Shown here: positions 10,570-18,584 of the stretch, in pieces
Layout of the letters: each line of letters begins with the position of its first letter
How positions within the stretch are numbered: the stretch's first letter is position 1
Source: Neorickettsia findlayensis
GTDB taxonomy: Bacteria > Pseudomonadota > Alphaproteobacteria > Rickettsiales > Anaplasmataceae
Length of the DNA stretch: 64,000 nt
Reading direction: 5' to 3'
NCBI RefSeq assembly: GCF_009856525.1
Contig: NZ_CP047224.1
Location: 496,001-560,000 of the forward strand
Position numbers and translations under genes: made by a program
The notes under the pieces: generated by a model
What the model saw: the letters and a program-made list of their open reading frames with translations, nothing else
What the model was told of the DNA's origin: nothing
The model's database searches: none

Positions 10570-10652
10570 TACCCATGGGGAGAGTTGAACTCCCAAGGCC
10601 AAAAGGCCCACGGATTTTAAGTCCGCTACGTCTACCATTCCGTCACATGGGC
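10570..10652 (-). tRNA. tRNA-Leu (anticodon TAA)
   Basis: The reverse strand folds as a class II tRNA: acceptor GCCCATG with CATGGGT (first pair G-U), D stem ACG/CGT with GGTAGA loop, anticodon stem GCGGA/TCCGT with loop CTTAAAA (anticodon TAA), a long variable arm with GGCC-TTTT-GGCC, and T arm GGGAG-TTCAACT-CTCCC. It starts only 9 bases after the rpsD stop codon and is probably cut from the rpsD transcript. No CCA is encoded. Confidence 0.95.
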
Positions 10653-10661
10653 AGAAGAATC

Positions 10662-11279
10662 TTACATCTTACTGGAAAAATATTCGGTTACCAAGTTCGG
10701 CTCCATTACAACAGGATATGGGACATCCTCAAACTTCGGCAAAACCAGCAATTTAACAGATCTCTTTTCTCTATTCACTTCCAAATAGTGTGGAGTTTCG
10801 GAATTTGAAGCAAGCGCAGCAACAACACAAGGAATATTGCTAGCCCTATCCCTTATCTGGACAACATCTCCCTCCTTCAACGTGAAGCTGCAAATGTTTA
10901 CTATTTCCCCATTCACGGTAACGTGCTTATGCGACACCAACTGCCTGGCAGCAAAAATCGTCGGAACCATACCGGACCTGTATAAAACTGAGCTAACACG
11001 GCTCTCAAGAAGAGAAATTAAATTATCATTCGTATTGCCCTTACCCCTATAAGCCTTACCGAACACGTTCGCGAACTGCTTTTTTCCAATAACATAGTAA
11101 GTTCTAAAAGCACGCTGGGCAGCGTTCTGCTTATAAAAATCCGAAATCTTTTTTACTGGAGCTCTTCCATGTTGTCCCGGACCATAATTCCTTTTATGAA
11201 CTGGATCCTTCTGCGACCCCCAGAGACTTGCTTTCATCTGCCTGCTTACCCTGAACTTTCTTCTTATCGTAGTTGTCAT
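10662..11279 (-). CDS. rpsD: 30S ribosomal protein S4
   Basis: S4 is a primary 16S rRNA binder that nucleates small-subunit assembly and helps keep accuracy. The protein begins with the basic TTIRRKFRVSRQ, has GSQKDPVHKRNYGPGQHG, and then the S4 RNA-binding domain with ESRVSSVLYRSGMVPTIFAARQLVSHKHVTVNG. Length 205 is typical. The gene stands apart from other ribosomal protein genes and is followed after 9 bases by tRNA-Leu, so the two probably form one unit. The ATG at 11279 is clear. Confidence 0.97.
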   Translation of the reverse strand: MTTTIRRKFRVSRQMKASLWGSQKDPVHKRNYGPGQHGRAPVKKISDFYKQNAAQRAFRTYYVIGKKQFANVFGKAYRGKGNTNDNLISLLESRVSSVLYRSGMVPTIFAARQLVSHKHVTVNGEIVNICSFTLKEGDVVQIRDRASNIPCVVAALASNSETPHYLEVNREKRSVKLLVLPKFEDVPYPVVMEPNLVTEYFSSKM

Positions 11280-11627
11280 GGTCGTATAAAATCACCAGTT
11301 ACTTCTAACATGTCACGACCTTTTGAGCAACAAAGAAACGAATATTTCTCTGACTAAAGAAGACACAATCTTGTAGTGATCGATAAAATACGAAAAATCT
11401 GAGTAAAGTAGTACTATGATCTGTCTCGTAGAAATGCACTTACAGTCATGAGGATCGAGATATCAAAGGAACGAAAATCAGGTGGCTATACAAAAGCAAG
11501 ATATTGTCTATACACTTCCTCTAAAGAAGTGTGCTGAAGAGATTCTTTTTTGATTTTGTTGAATGAGCATTACTAACCCTGTTCATTTTATACGCCTGCC
11601 AGGATTGGTTCCGGTACTCAAAGTACT
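11280..11627. other. 348-bp divergent region between rpsD and the ftsQ-like gene
   Basis: No gene was seen. This stretch must hold the promoter(s) for rpsD (leftward) and the ftsQ-like gene (rightward). A compact hairpin with 7-bp arms ACACTTC (11512-11518) and GAAGTGT (11526-11532) and a 7-base loop is the one clear structure. It has no T tract. Confidence 0.35.
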
Positions 11628-12137
11628 ATGAGTAAAAGAATTAGAAAATCCTTTATTTTGCTATCTTGTTTGCTTTTTTCCTTGATCGTTATATTCGGAG
11701 GAATAAACCTTACCTATAGATTAAAGTACTTCTTTGATACTCTGCTGATAGAGAACGGATACACAGTTAGTAAAGTGGAGACTAGAGGTTGTAATTATGT
11801 GGATAAACAACAGATATTCTCATTTGTTGAACCATATGAAGGTAGGAATATACTCTCAGTTCCACTTACTGAAATAAGAAGTAAAGTTCTTCAAGAAAAA
11901 TGGACTGCCAAAGCATATGTAATAAGAAAATTACCCAATACGATCATTATCATTGTAGAGGAATATAAACCGCTTGCACTGTTAAACGATGAAAGCGTAC
12001 TAGCTGATGATCTAGTTACAGTCATTCCGTTAAAAACTCCACAGGAAAGGGAACGTTTCCGCAACCTCTTGAAAATCGACGCAAAAAGTTTAAACAAAGG
12101 GACAAAACCGCTGTCAGAGTTGCGCAAAAAAATGTAG
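11628..12137 (+). CDS. FtsQ-type POTRA protein, shortened
   Basis: The protein has a short cytoplasmic basic start, one membrane anchor (ILLSCLLFSLIVIFGGI, residues about 9-26) and a POTRA domain: VSKVETRGCNYVDKQQI, GRNILSVPLTEIRSKV, ATAYV-like, RKLPNTIIIIVEEYKPLAL. The order membrane anchor, POTRA, VEEYKPLA is that of the FtsQ/DivIB division protein. FtsQ is usually 250-300 residues; here the frame stops at 169, so most of the C-terminal beta domain that binds FtsB/FtsL is missing. A run of seven A just before the stop could be a frameshift site, but a shift adds only a few residues. Probably a decayed or minimal FtsQ. Confidence 0.65.
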   Translation: MSKRIRKSFILLSCLLFSLIVIFGGINLTYRLKYFFDTLLIENGYTVSKVETRGCNYVDKQQIFSFVEPYEGRNILSVPLTEIRSKVLQEKWTAKAYVIRKLPNTIIIIVEEYKPLALLNDESVLADDLVTVIPLKTPQERERFRNLLKIDAKSLNKGTKPLSELRKKM

Positions 12138-12437
12138 AAGAACGACTTTAATCAACTTACATAAATCCGAGATCCAATAAACGAAAAACCGCAATCTGAT
12201 ACTCAAAATCGATGAGATGATGACTCCTAGATGAAAAGTATGGATAGACAAAGCACTAAAGAATATGAAAATCCATTCATGAGTAGGAAGAAGGAAAAGT
12301 GTAATGCCACAGATGACAAATTACCTTAAAATACCTCTGCAACCCTATCAAAAGATGCACCACTTAATTTAGAGTGTGACGCAACGCAATTCAGAAAGTA
12401 TCATCCTTAAAAATTTCCAATTAATAGGCTTGAGAGT
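12138..12437. other. 300-bp gap between two converging genes
   Basis: This lies between the converging ftsQ-like and folE genes. Nothing coding was recognised: the continuation of the ftsQ-like frame is closed by stops in all three forward frames within about 50 bases. No strong terminator hairpin was noticed. Confidence 0.25.
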
Positions 12438-12983
12438 CTATTTTAAGATAGAAAAAAATTCTTGAACTTCTCCTTTGGTGTTAGCAGCGAAAGCGCCTCT
12501 TTTTGCTACGGACTCAAAAATTGATGTACTATGAGCCACACAGGCATGCCTGGCCGAAGCATACACTATTACTCCTTTTGGGGACAGAGATTCCTCAATT
12601 GCAAGTGCAATTTGAGCACAAATCCTCTCTTGTAACTGTAATCTTTTGGTACAAGCACTTACCAATCTTCCGAGACTCCCAAGAGTTGTGATGGTCTTAT
12701 CCGGGATATATCCGATGGAAATATATCCAGAAATAGGTAAAACATGGTGTTCACACAAAGAAAGAAAGGGAATCCTTTTTAGCACCAGCAAAGATTCACC
12801 TCCATCAGGATTCTCCATTCTCATAATAAGAGAAGAGAAGTCACTGCACGCGTAACCAGAAAAATAGTTTGCAAGTATCTTAAGAAACAAGTGTGACGCG
12901 CCGCGCAGTCCTAGGTGATCAGTCTCACCTACCCCGAGATCGAAAAAATCTTTAACATCGCCTTCAGATAACTTCTGCACCAC
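12438..12983 (-). CDS. folE: GTP cyclohydrolase I family protein, divergent
   Basis: FolE converts GTP to 7,8-dihydroneopterin triphosphate, the first step of folate (and queuosine) synthesis. The zinc and catalytic block LSLCEHHVLPISG (Cys77, His79-His80), QLQERICAQIA and the second zinc cysteine in ARHAC (Cys148) are present. Two GTP-phosphate contacts look altered: the usual LSKLxR reads LGSLGR, and the arginine normally just after the HxC motif is replaced by HSTS. A TTG is possible at 12989, but AGAGG sits six bases before the GTG at 12983, which I prefer. It overlaps the 3' end of atpG by 20 bases. Confidence 0.82.
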   Translation of the reverse strand: MVQKLSEGDVKDFFDLGVGETDHLGLRGASHLFLKILANYFSGYACSDFSSLIMRMENPDGGESLLVLKRIPFLSLCEHHVLPISGYISIGYIPDKTITTLGSLGRLVSACTKRLQLQERICAQIALAIEESLSPKGVIVYASARHACVAHSTSIFESVAKRGAFAANTKGEVQEFFSILK

Positions 12984-13776
12984 TGACAACCTCTATTAAT
13001 TCCTTTGTAATCTTCTCTTGTCTTGCGCTGTTATAGCGACGTCTAAGTTTATCGCCTACTTCCTGGGCATTCTTAGTTGCACCATCCATTGCAAGCATTC
13101 TACTCATATTCTCACTTACCTTTGCTTCCCTCAGGCAGACATAAAGTTGTGCACACACATACTGGACGTAAAGATAGGTAAATAACTTCTTATGTTCTGG
13201 CTCAAGATGTGAAGTACACACATCATGAAAGAGAAAATCACTAGCAGCAGGTATCCTAAGTAACACAGAATGCATATTCATCGCACTCTCACACTTAGTA
13301 TAGAGACAACGAAAAACAGCCTTACTACCTAAGCTGGTAACCAGCTTATTGAAAAAATAGAAATCCACCCCCTCGCTGCCTGAAGTATTTGTTCGGGCAG
13401 ATGGAAACTGCTCAGCAAAAAAAGAAATTTTCTTTCCGATAAAATAAAACGTAGCGCCGCTATCCTTAAATTCATCAGCAAGACTACGTAAATGCCTAAT
13501 CAACGAAGAATTATAGCCCCCACATAACCCTCTGTCCGCGGAGAAAGCAACCAACACATCTCCTTGGGCTGGGACATCCGAAGAAGATACTTCTTCACGA
13601 AATTTGCCAAATATCTCCAAAGACCGCAGTACCTCGTCCCTATAACGGCGCGCAGCTACCAGCGAAGTTCTTGCCTGCTTTAGCTTCGAAGTGGCAATCA
13701 TTTGCATCACTCTGGTAATCTTTTTCGTAGAATTTACACTGTTAATTCGGAGTAAAAGGCTTTTCAGATCCGACAC
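12964..13776 (-). CDS. atpG: F1F0 ATP synthase subunit gamma
   Basis: Gamma is the rotating central stalk of F1, linking proton flow to catalysis. The N-terminal helix LLLRINSVNSTKKITRVMQMIATSKLKQA is the family hallmark. VAFSADRGLCGGYNSSLI lies near residue 80. The C-terminal helix with SRMLAMDGATKNAQEVGDKL and RQEKITKELIEVV is conserved. Of two possible starts, TTG at 13788 and GTG at 13776, the GTG matches the usual start of the family; neither has a strong ribosome-binding site. No other atp gene is adjacent, so the operon is broken up. Only folE follows, overlapping it. Confidence 0.95.
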   Translation of the reverse strand: MSDLKSLLLRINSVNSTKKITRVMQMIATSKLKQARTSLVAARRYRDEVLRSLEIFGKFREEVSSSDVPAQGDVLVAFSADRGLCGGYNSSLIRHLRSLADEFKDSGATFYFIGKKISFFAEQFPSARTNTSGSEGVDFYFFNKLVTSLGSKAVFRCLYTKCESAMNMHSVLLRIPAASDFLFHDVCTSHLEPEHKKLFTYLYVQYVCAQLYVCLREAKVSENMSRMLAMDGATKNAQEVGDKLRRRYNSARQEKITKELIEVVSGAEVI

Positions 13777-14259
13777 TTGACGATACAAAAATAAGCAGTA
13801 GGCCTATAGAATCATAGCAGCTCCGTGGATTTTTTAAACACCAAAGGAATAAACTTTTTCTCCTTTTCCATTGCTAGATTGTTCATGAAGGTGCTCAAAG
13901 CGACACTCAGCCTCACTTTCACAAAGACAGAAAACCAGTAAAATCACAAAAGGCTGAGCAACTAACTTTCACATTTCTGTACGTTTCTATGAATAGATGG
14001 TAAAACCAAGGCAACCTACTTACTTTTCAGCACTTATGAAATTTGGTCAAATCGATGATTCCGTACATTAAACGAATCTTCCGGTACTCACACGTACTGC
14101 ATACTCATCACTGAGCTGAAGCGCACATTTTTGCACATTAAACAAAACGTCTAAAACAACGTACACTGAGCACATCTTACATTCATCGCTATGTGAAACG
14201 GAATCACGTAGATGAACTTTTTCGTTATACGCGCTTATTATCTGTTCATGAGTAAAATC
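13777..14259. other. 483-bp gap upstream of atpG
   Basis: No coding region, tRNA or strong hairpin was recognised between the end of the murB-like gene and the start of atpG. The promoter for atpG-folE must lie here; I could not single out a convincing -35/-10 pair. Confidence 0.25.
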
Positions 14260-15108
14260 TCATATGAAAACCACCGAAAAATCCAAGGTAACTCCCAATC
14301 TATTCTTCACCCCATTTCTTACAACGTAACAAAGTTCTATAAGTGGATCAGCTGTTTTGCACCCCCCATTTATGATGAAGTTGTTGTACTTTTCGGAAAT
14401 TCTTGCACACCCTACAGAAAACCCTACATATCCAGCCTTGGCAACAAGCTCACAGGCCTTTTGTTCCGGTAGATCCTGAAAAACCGCACAAGCTGCCTCA
14501 GAAAATGCAGGTTGGAAATCCTGGCTTTTTCTTAACATCTCGAGCGTCAGCAATTTTATCTTCTCCTTCTCCATCCTGCAGCTAGCATCAAAAACTGCTT
14601 CAACACAGATGTAATTCTTTGGCAGTGAATTACCTCCATTTTCAAAACCTATTTCCTCGCGAGAAAGTGTGAGTATCTCTCCGTTCTCACAAATAAAAGT
14701 TGCAGCCACTAAAAGGTCTGCGCTCCTTCGATTATAAGCACTTGCATTCATTGCAATGGCACTTCCGATAGTACCGTGCATAACCGCAAAAAACTCAAAA
14801 GTACCAATCTCATTATCAAGCGCAAATCTCGCCAGAGTCGATTTCAGCACTGCTGCTCCGACTTTTACTTTCCCATCTGCGTATGATATGTACTCGAAAC
14901 CTCTCCCCAGTTTCAGAATAGGTTTATCTAGTACCTGGCCTGCAAGAATATTGGACCCAGCACCTATAACGTGAAAATCGTGATTCTTAATAAAATGCAC
15001 AAGTTCATTTGTATTGGTCGCACAAAGTAACTTGCCCTTACCTCCAACTCTGAGCCGAGTATACCTACTTAATTCAACTTCTTTCAGCTTATACTTCGCG
15101 TTACGCAA
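14260..15108 (-). CDS. murB: MurB-like FAD-binding protein lacking the reductase active site
   Basis: The fold is that of UDP-N-acetylenolpyruvoylglucosamine reductase: an N-terminal RYTRLRVGG, FAD-binding GAGSNILAGQ (49-58), FAVMHGTIGSAIAMNAS (107-123) and ISEKYNNFIING (237-248). Three catalytic blocks are changed. The YRxS tyrosine block reads GFENGGNS. The GSxFKNP serine block reads CAVFQDL, with Ala208 in place of the proton-donor serine. The C-terminal LExE block reads LDFS, with Ser278 for glutamate. It therefore probably still binds FAD but does not reduce the usual substrate. The only possible start is TTG at 15108, with no clear Shine-Dalgarno. No other mur gene is nearby. Confidence 0.75.
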   Translation of the reverse strand: MRNAKYKLKEVELSRYTRLRVGGKGKLLCATNTNELVHFIKNHDFHVIGAGSNILAGQVLDKPILKLGRGFEYISYADGKVKVGAAVLKSTLARFALDNEIGTFEFFAVMHGTIGSAIAMNASAYNRRSADLLVAATFICENGEILTLSREEIGFENGGNSLPKNYICVEAVFDASCRMEKEKIKLLTLEMLRKSQDFQPAFSEAACAVFQDLPEQKACELVAKAGYVGFSVGCARISEKYNNFIINGGCKTADPLIELCYVVRNGVKNRLGVTLDFSVVFI

Positions 15109-15203
15109 GGTTCATAGAAATAAAACAAATATCGTGATATCTTAGCAATCTCTGCTGCCATATTCCAAGCAGCGGACTTTTAGTTTGCGAAGTTATAGGA
15201 TAA

Positions 15204-17216
15204 ATGTTGCGGATCCGTTTTGTTGTACTCTCCATCATACTACTTCTCTGTTTGCCGTCCTGCGGAAAAAAAAGAAGGGACTTTGCATCTTATCCGCTCC
15301 AGAACCCTCAAGGAATCGATTTTGAAGGCGATCCTGACTTTGTATCAGCTTACATGAGATATGTGGGCGTCGCAAAAGATCAGAAAAATGTGGGAGAGAG
15401 TGCAAGCATATTCGAGTTGGACAGTGTTGAAGAATTAGAAGAGTTCGACCCCGTTGATGCAGGCTGGGAAGTCGAAAAAATCCCTCCGGGAAAAACAGAA
15501 TTTGAAGAGTTCCTTACCGATAATTTGGATACCTTGAAAAGCAATGTCGTGGACACTTTCAAACAGGCAAAGGAGTCGTTTGATGCAGTCGTAAACGTAA
15601 CAAAAAAGTCGCTTCCCAAACAACCCGATGGTCGTGCCAAAAAGCGTGCTAGTAAGCGCGCTAAAAGCACCTTCCGAAGCACCACTCCTCAAGCCAGATC
15701 CAGTAAAGCAAAGAACAATCAGAGTATTCCAGAAATAGCAGATACCACTAAAGAAACAGAAACCGACGATTTAATCCAAGATAGCACCCAGGAAAACGGC
15801 GTAGCTTTTGAAAACACTGATCCAAAAAGCGAGCAAAATGCTAGAAACATTGGAGAGCCTCCGAAAGCTTCAGTTGTTGAGCCACCTGAAGTAAATGAAA
15901 GTAAGAGAGAAGAAAGTAGTGCAGATGCTCTCCAGGAAGAGCAGACAGTCACCAACAAGGAGGAAAACTTAGATCCAAACAATCGTGGTGACGACCGTGT
16001 AAAAGGGAAACTTGATCATGATAAACTCGACCACGAAATCATAACAAATCAAGAGAGTTACGGAGAAAGAGCATCCCAGCAAAATACTCTCAAGCCGGAT
16101 GCGATAACAGGTGCAAAAGATTCGCTTTCCAGTCATACATCCACGCTGAACGCAAAAACAGAGAATTCGAGTCCAACCGGATTTCCTCACTCAGAAAGCA
16201 TGGATGATGAAAAAAGCAAAACAGCCAAAGGTATTCAGCACGAAAATTCAACTCCACAGACTGACTCCACGCTGAACGCAAAAACAGAGAATTCGAGTCC
16301 AACCGGATTTCCTCACTCAGAAAGCATGGATGATGAAAAAAGCAAAACAGCCAAGGGTATTCAGCACGAAAATTCAACTCCACAGACTGACTCCACGCTG
16401 AACGCAAAAACAGAGAATTCGAGTCCAACCGGATTTCCTCACTCAGAAAGCATGGATGATGAAAAAAGCAAAACAGCCAAGGGTATTCAGCACGAAAATT
16501 CAACTCCACAGACTGACTCCACGCTGAACGCAAAAACAGAGAATTCGAGTCCAACCGGATTTCCTCACTCAGAAAGCATGGATGATGAAAAAAGCAAAAC
16601 AGCCAAAGGTATTCAGCACGAAAATTCAACTCCACAGACTGACTCCACGCTGAACGCAAAAACAGAGAATTCGAGTCCAACCGGATTTCCTCACTCAGAA
16701 AGCATGGATGATGAAAAAAGCAAAACAGCCAAGGGTATTCAGCACGAAAATTCAACTCCACAGACTGACTCCACGCTGAACGCAAAAACAGAGAATGTGG
16801 CTCAACAACAAGACGATTCTGTCGTTGGTTTTTGTGACTGTATCCCTTCTTGTAGCTGTATGCATCGGAACAACACACTTGCTGCAGAGGAGAACGCATC
16901 TCAACGAAATGATTTTGCTATCAATCCATGTGACCCCTCTCATTGCAGCAAAAGCGATGAAGCAAAGGAAGAGATTCAAGAAAGTATTCCTTCCACGGAA
17001 GGAGGTGGGGCCGCGCAAGTCACGACTGTTCGAAGTGGTCGCGCAGACTGCAGTATTGGAAAAGGCATAGGGCATACTCTTAAAAGTAGTCAAGCCCTAG
17101 CAAAAATTCTGCCAAGCTTGCCATTTTGTAAAAGTGAATGTGCCAATACGGTCATATACTCAAATGACCCAATAATAGAAAACGCCCGAGACGGCCAATC
17201 TGATGAAGAAAATTAG
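15204..17216 (+). CDS. repeat-containing acidic lipoprotein
   Basis: I do not recognise the family. The protein starts with a lipoprotein signal: a basic start, hydrophobic VVLSIILLLCL and lipobox LPSC with Cys20 as the lipidation site. Residues about 25-310 are hydrophilic and rich in E, K, D and S. Then come five 42-residue repeats beginning STLNAKTEN (about 313-522), a short sixth part, and a cysteine-rich tail (CDCIPSCSC, CDPSHC, CKSEC). The acidic, Ser/Thr-rich tandem repeats are typical of surface or secreted antigens of Anaplasmataceae; that is an analogy, not a demonstrated function. It is a single gene with its own upstream region. An overlapping frame inside its 3' end is discussed among the findings. 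Confidence 0.85.
   Translation: MLRIRFVVLSIILLLCLPSCGKKRRDFASYPLQNPQGIDFEGDPDFVSAYMRYVGVAKDQKNVGESASIFELDSVEELEEFDPVDAGWEVEKIPPGKTEFEEFLTDNLDTLKSNVVDTFKQAKESFDAVVNVTKKSLPKQPDGRAKKRASKRAKSTFRSTTPQARSSKAKNNQSIPEIADTTKETETDDLIQDSTQENGVAFENTDPKSEQNARNIGEPPKASVVEPPEVNESKREESSADALQEEQTVTNKEENLDPNNRGDDRVKGKLDHDKLDHEIITNQESYGERASQQNTLKPDAITGAKDSLSSHTSTLNAKTENSSPTGFPHSESMDDEKSKTAKGIQHENSTPQTDSTLNAKTENSSPTGFPHSESMDDEKSKTAKGIQHENSTPQTDSTLNAKTENSSPTGFPHSESMDDEKSKTAKGIQHENSTPQTDSTLNAKTENSSPTGFPHSESMDDEKSKTAKGIQHENSTPQTDSTLNAKTENSSPTGFPHSESMDDEKSKTAKGIQHENSTPQTDSTLNAKTENVAQQQDDSVVGFCDCIPSCSCMHRNNTLAAEENASQRNDFAINPCDPSHCSKSDEAKEEIQESIPSTEGGGAAQVTTVRSGRADCSIGKGIGHTLKSSQALAKILPSLPFCKSECANTVIYSNDPIIENARDGQSDEEN
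16140..16796 (+). repeat. 126-bp tandem repeat, five full copies plus a 27-bp start of a sixth
   Basis: Units begin at 16140, 16266, 16392, 16518 and 16644, exactly 126 bases (42 codons) apart, with a partial unit at 16770-16796. The copies are almost identical: the visible difference is an A/G in AGCCAA(A/G)GGTATT. This suggests recent expansion or active homogenisation. The period is a multiple of three, so copy-number change keeps the lipoprotein frame open. The antisense frame is also open through the array, as expected of a stop-free repeat. Confidence 0.97.
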
Positions 17217-17273
17217 CAAAGAACCTATCCGTGTAATAGTTTCACAGTAGACCGTATGCCTTATGCAGAAGTA

Positions 17274-17285
17274 CACCTGCAGGTG
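17274..17285. other. 12-bp perfect palindrome downstream of the lipoprotein gene
   Basis: CACCTGCAGGTG lies 58 bases after the lipoprotein stop, between two converging genes. It could be part of a terminator or a protein-binding site, but no T tract follows, so its role is open. Confidence 0.4.
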
Positions 17286-17308
17286 AACGACAACCAGAGT
17301 TCCCCATT

Positions 17309-18241
17309 CTACTTGCAGACATGAATAGTAGAACACACTTTACTAAACGACCCGGGCAATATAACTAGCGACTCACAATAAGCTGGATGTTTAAGACTAC
17401 CTTTCTTGACACCACCCAACAATTTCCCTTCTGTGACGCCAGTTAGAATAAGTATCGCATCCTCCCTTATGAGCTCGTCATGTGAATAAGACCTCTCAAA
17501 ATCTGTAATCCCAAGTTTTTGTGCACGCTCCCTCTGCTCACCACTCTTAAAGAGCAGTCTACCCACCATTCGTCCTCCAAGATTACGTACAGCCATAGCT
17601 GACAAGACACCTTCTGGAGCACCACCACTGCCCATGTATGCATCTCCAGCATTCCCGATAACCATTGAGACAATAGCTGAAATATCTCCATCGGTCACAA
17701 GTTGAACCCTTGCACCAACATCCCTAACTTCGGTAATAAGCTTCTGATTACGTTCTCGCTTGAGGATTACAACAATAAGCTCTTCGGGTCCTTTAACTCC
17801 CTTAGCAGAAGCAATTTTCTTCAAATTTTCAGCAACCGTATTGCCAAAACTTATATCACAGTCATAAGGCGTGTATATCTTTTCCATATAAACATCCGGA
17901 GTAGAAATGATGCTTCCGGGCTTACCAAAACCAAGCACAACAAGCGAACCATCCATAAAAGATGCACAAACATCGGTTCCCTCTAATGGATCTACAGCTA
18001 GCTCTAAGAGTGGTCCTCCCTTACCTAGCACTTCTCCTATATGTAACATTGGCGCACAATCTCTTTCGCCTTCGCCTACCATAACATTAATAGTTGCATT
18101 GACCTCATTCAGAGAATTCCGCATCACCTCTACAGCGACACGATCTGCCTCTTTACTATCACCCAGACCAGCCATGTCATATGAAGAAATCGCAGTTCTC
18201 TGTGCTACAGATAAAAACTCTAAAATATATGAATGCAGCAT
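17309..18241 (-). CDS. glpX: fructose-1,6-bisphosphatase class II (GlpX)
   Basis: GlpX dephosphorylates fructose-1,6-bisphosphate in gluconeogenesis. The metal and substrate blocks are visible: DMAGLGDSKEADRVAVEVMR near 22-41, VGEGERD near 55-61, AVDPLEGTD near 82-90, VTDGDISA and MGSGGAPEGVLSA. Length 310 matches the family (about 320). It lies alone, converging on the lipoprotein gene. The ATG at 18241 is clear. In an organism fed by amino acids, it would allow sugar phosphates to be made from TCA intermediates. Confidence 0.95.
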   Translation of the reverse strand: MLHSYILEFLSVAQRTAISSYDMAGLGDSKEADRVAVEVMRNSLNEVNATINVMVGEGERDCAPMLHIGEVLGKGGPLLELAVDPLEGTDVCASFMDGSLVVLGFGKPGSIISTPDVYMEKIYTPYDCDISFGNTVAENLKKIASAKGVKGPEELIVVILKRERNQKLITEVRDVGARVQLVTDGDISAIVSMVIGNAGDAYMGSGGAPEGVLSAMAVRNLGGRMVGRLLFKSGEQRERAQKLGITDFERSYSHDELIREDAILILTGVTEGKLLGGVKKGSLKHPAYCESLVILPGSFSKVCSTIHVCK

Positions 18242-18584
18242 CTTAATTACTCATCGCAAACACACTCCAGGAAGGTTACCCGAAATCCAGAAATTGGGCA
18301 AATTGACTCTCACCCATTGAAGAGATGAGCAACATGATTAAACTTATGAGAAATACGAAATATTCTTTGGATAAACACCAAGCGATACAAATCTAACGCT
18401 CCATTTACGACACACGTCATCACAGCTATCAGAAGTCACAGCACATAAATTATTAAACAGGCATAAAGAGCGCGCGTAAGCTAAAAATATACTTCCGAGG
18501 AAACAAGAAAAAACTAAACTTCTCTACACTCTAAAAATTGCTGCATTCATCTTGTCGTTAATCTTGAAATGCATGTAAAAAACG
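18242..18584. other. 343-bp gap between topA and glpX
   Basis: No gene, tRNA or convincing hairpin was recognised. It separates two genes on the same strand and must contain the glpX promoter. Confidence 0.25.

Noticed and set aside
16090-16899. 269-codon antisense open frame through the lipoprotein repeats
   Set aside because: It is a by-product of a 126-bp repeat without stops on either strand. It lies entirely within the repeat and its flanks and has no ribosome-binding site or family.
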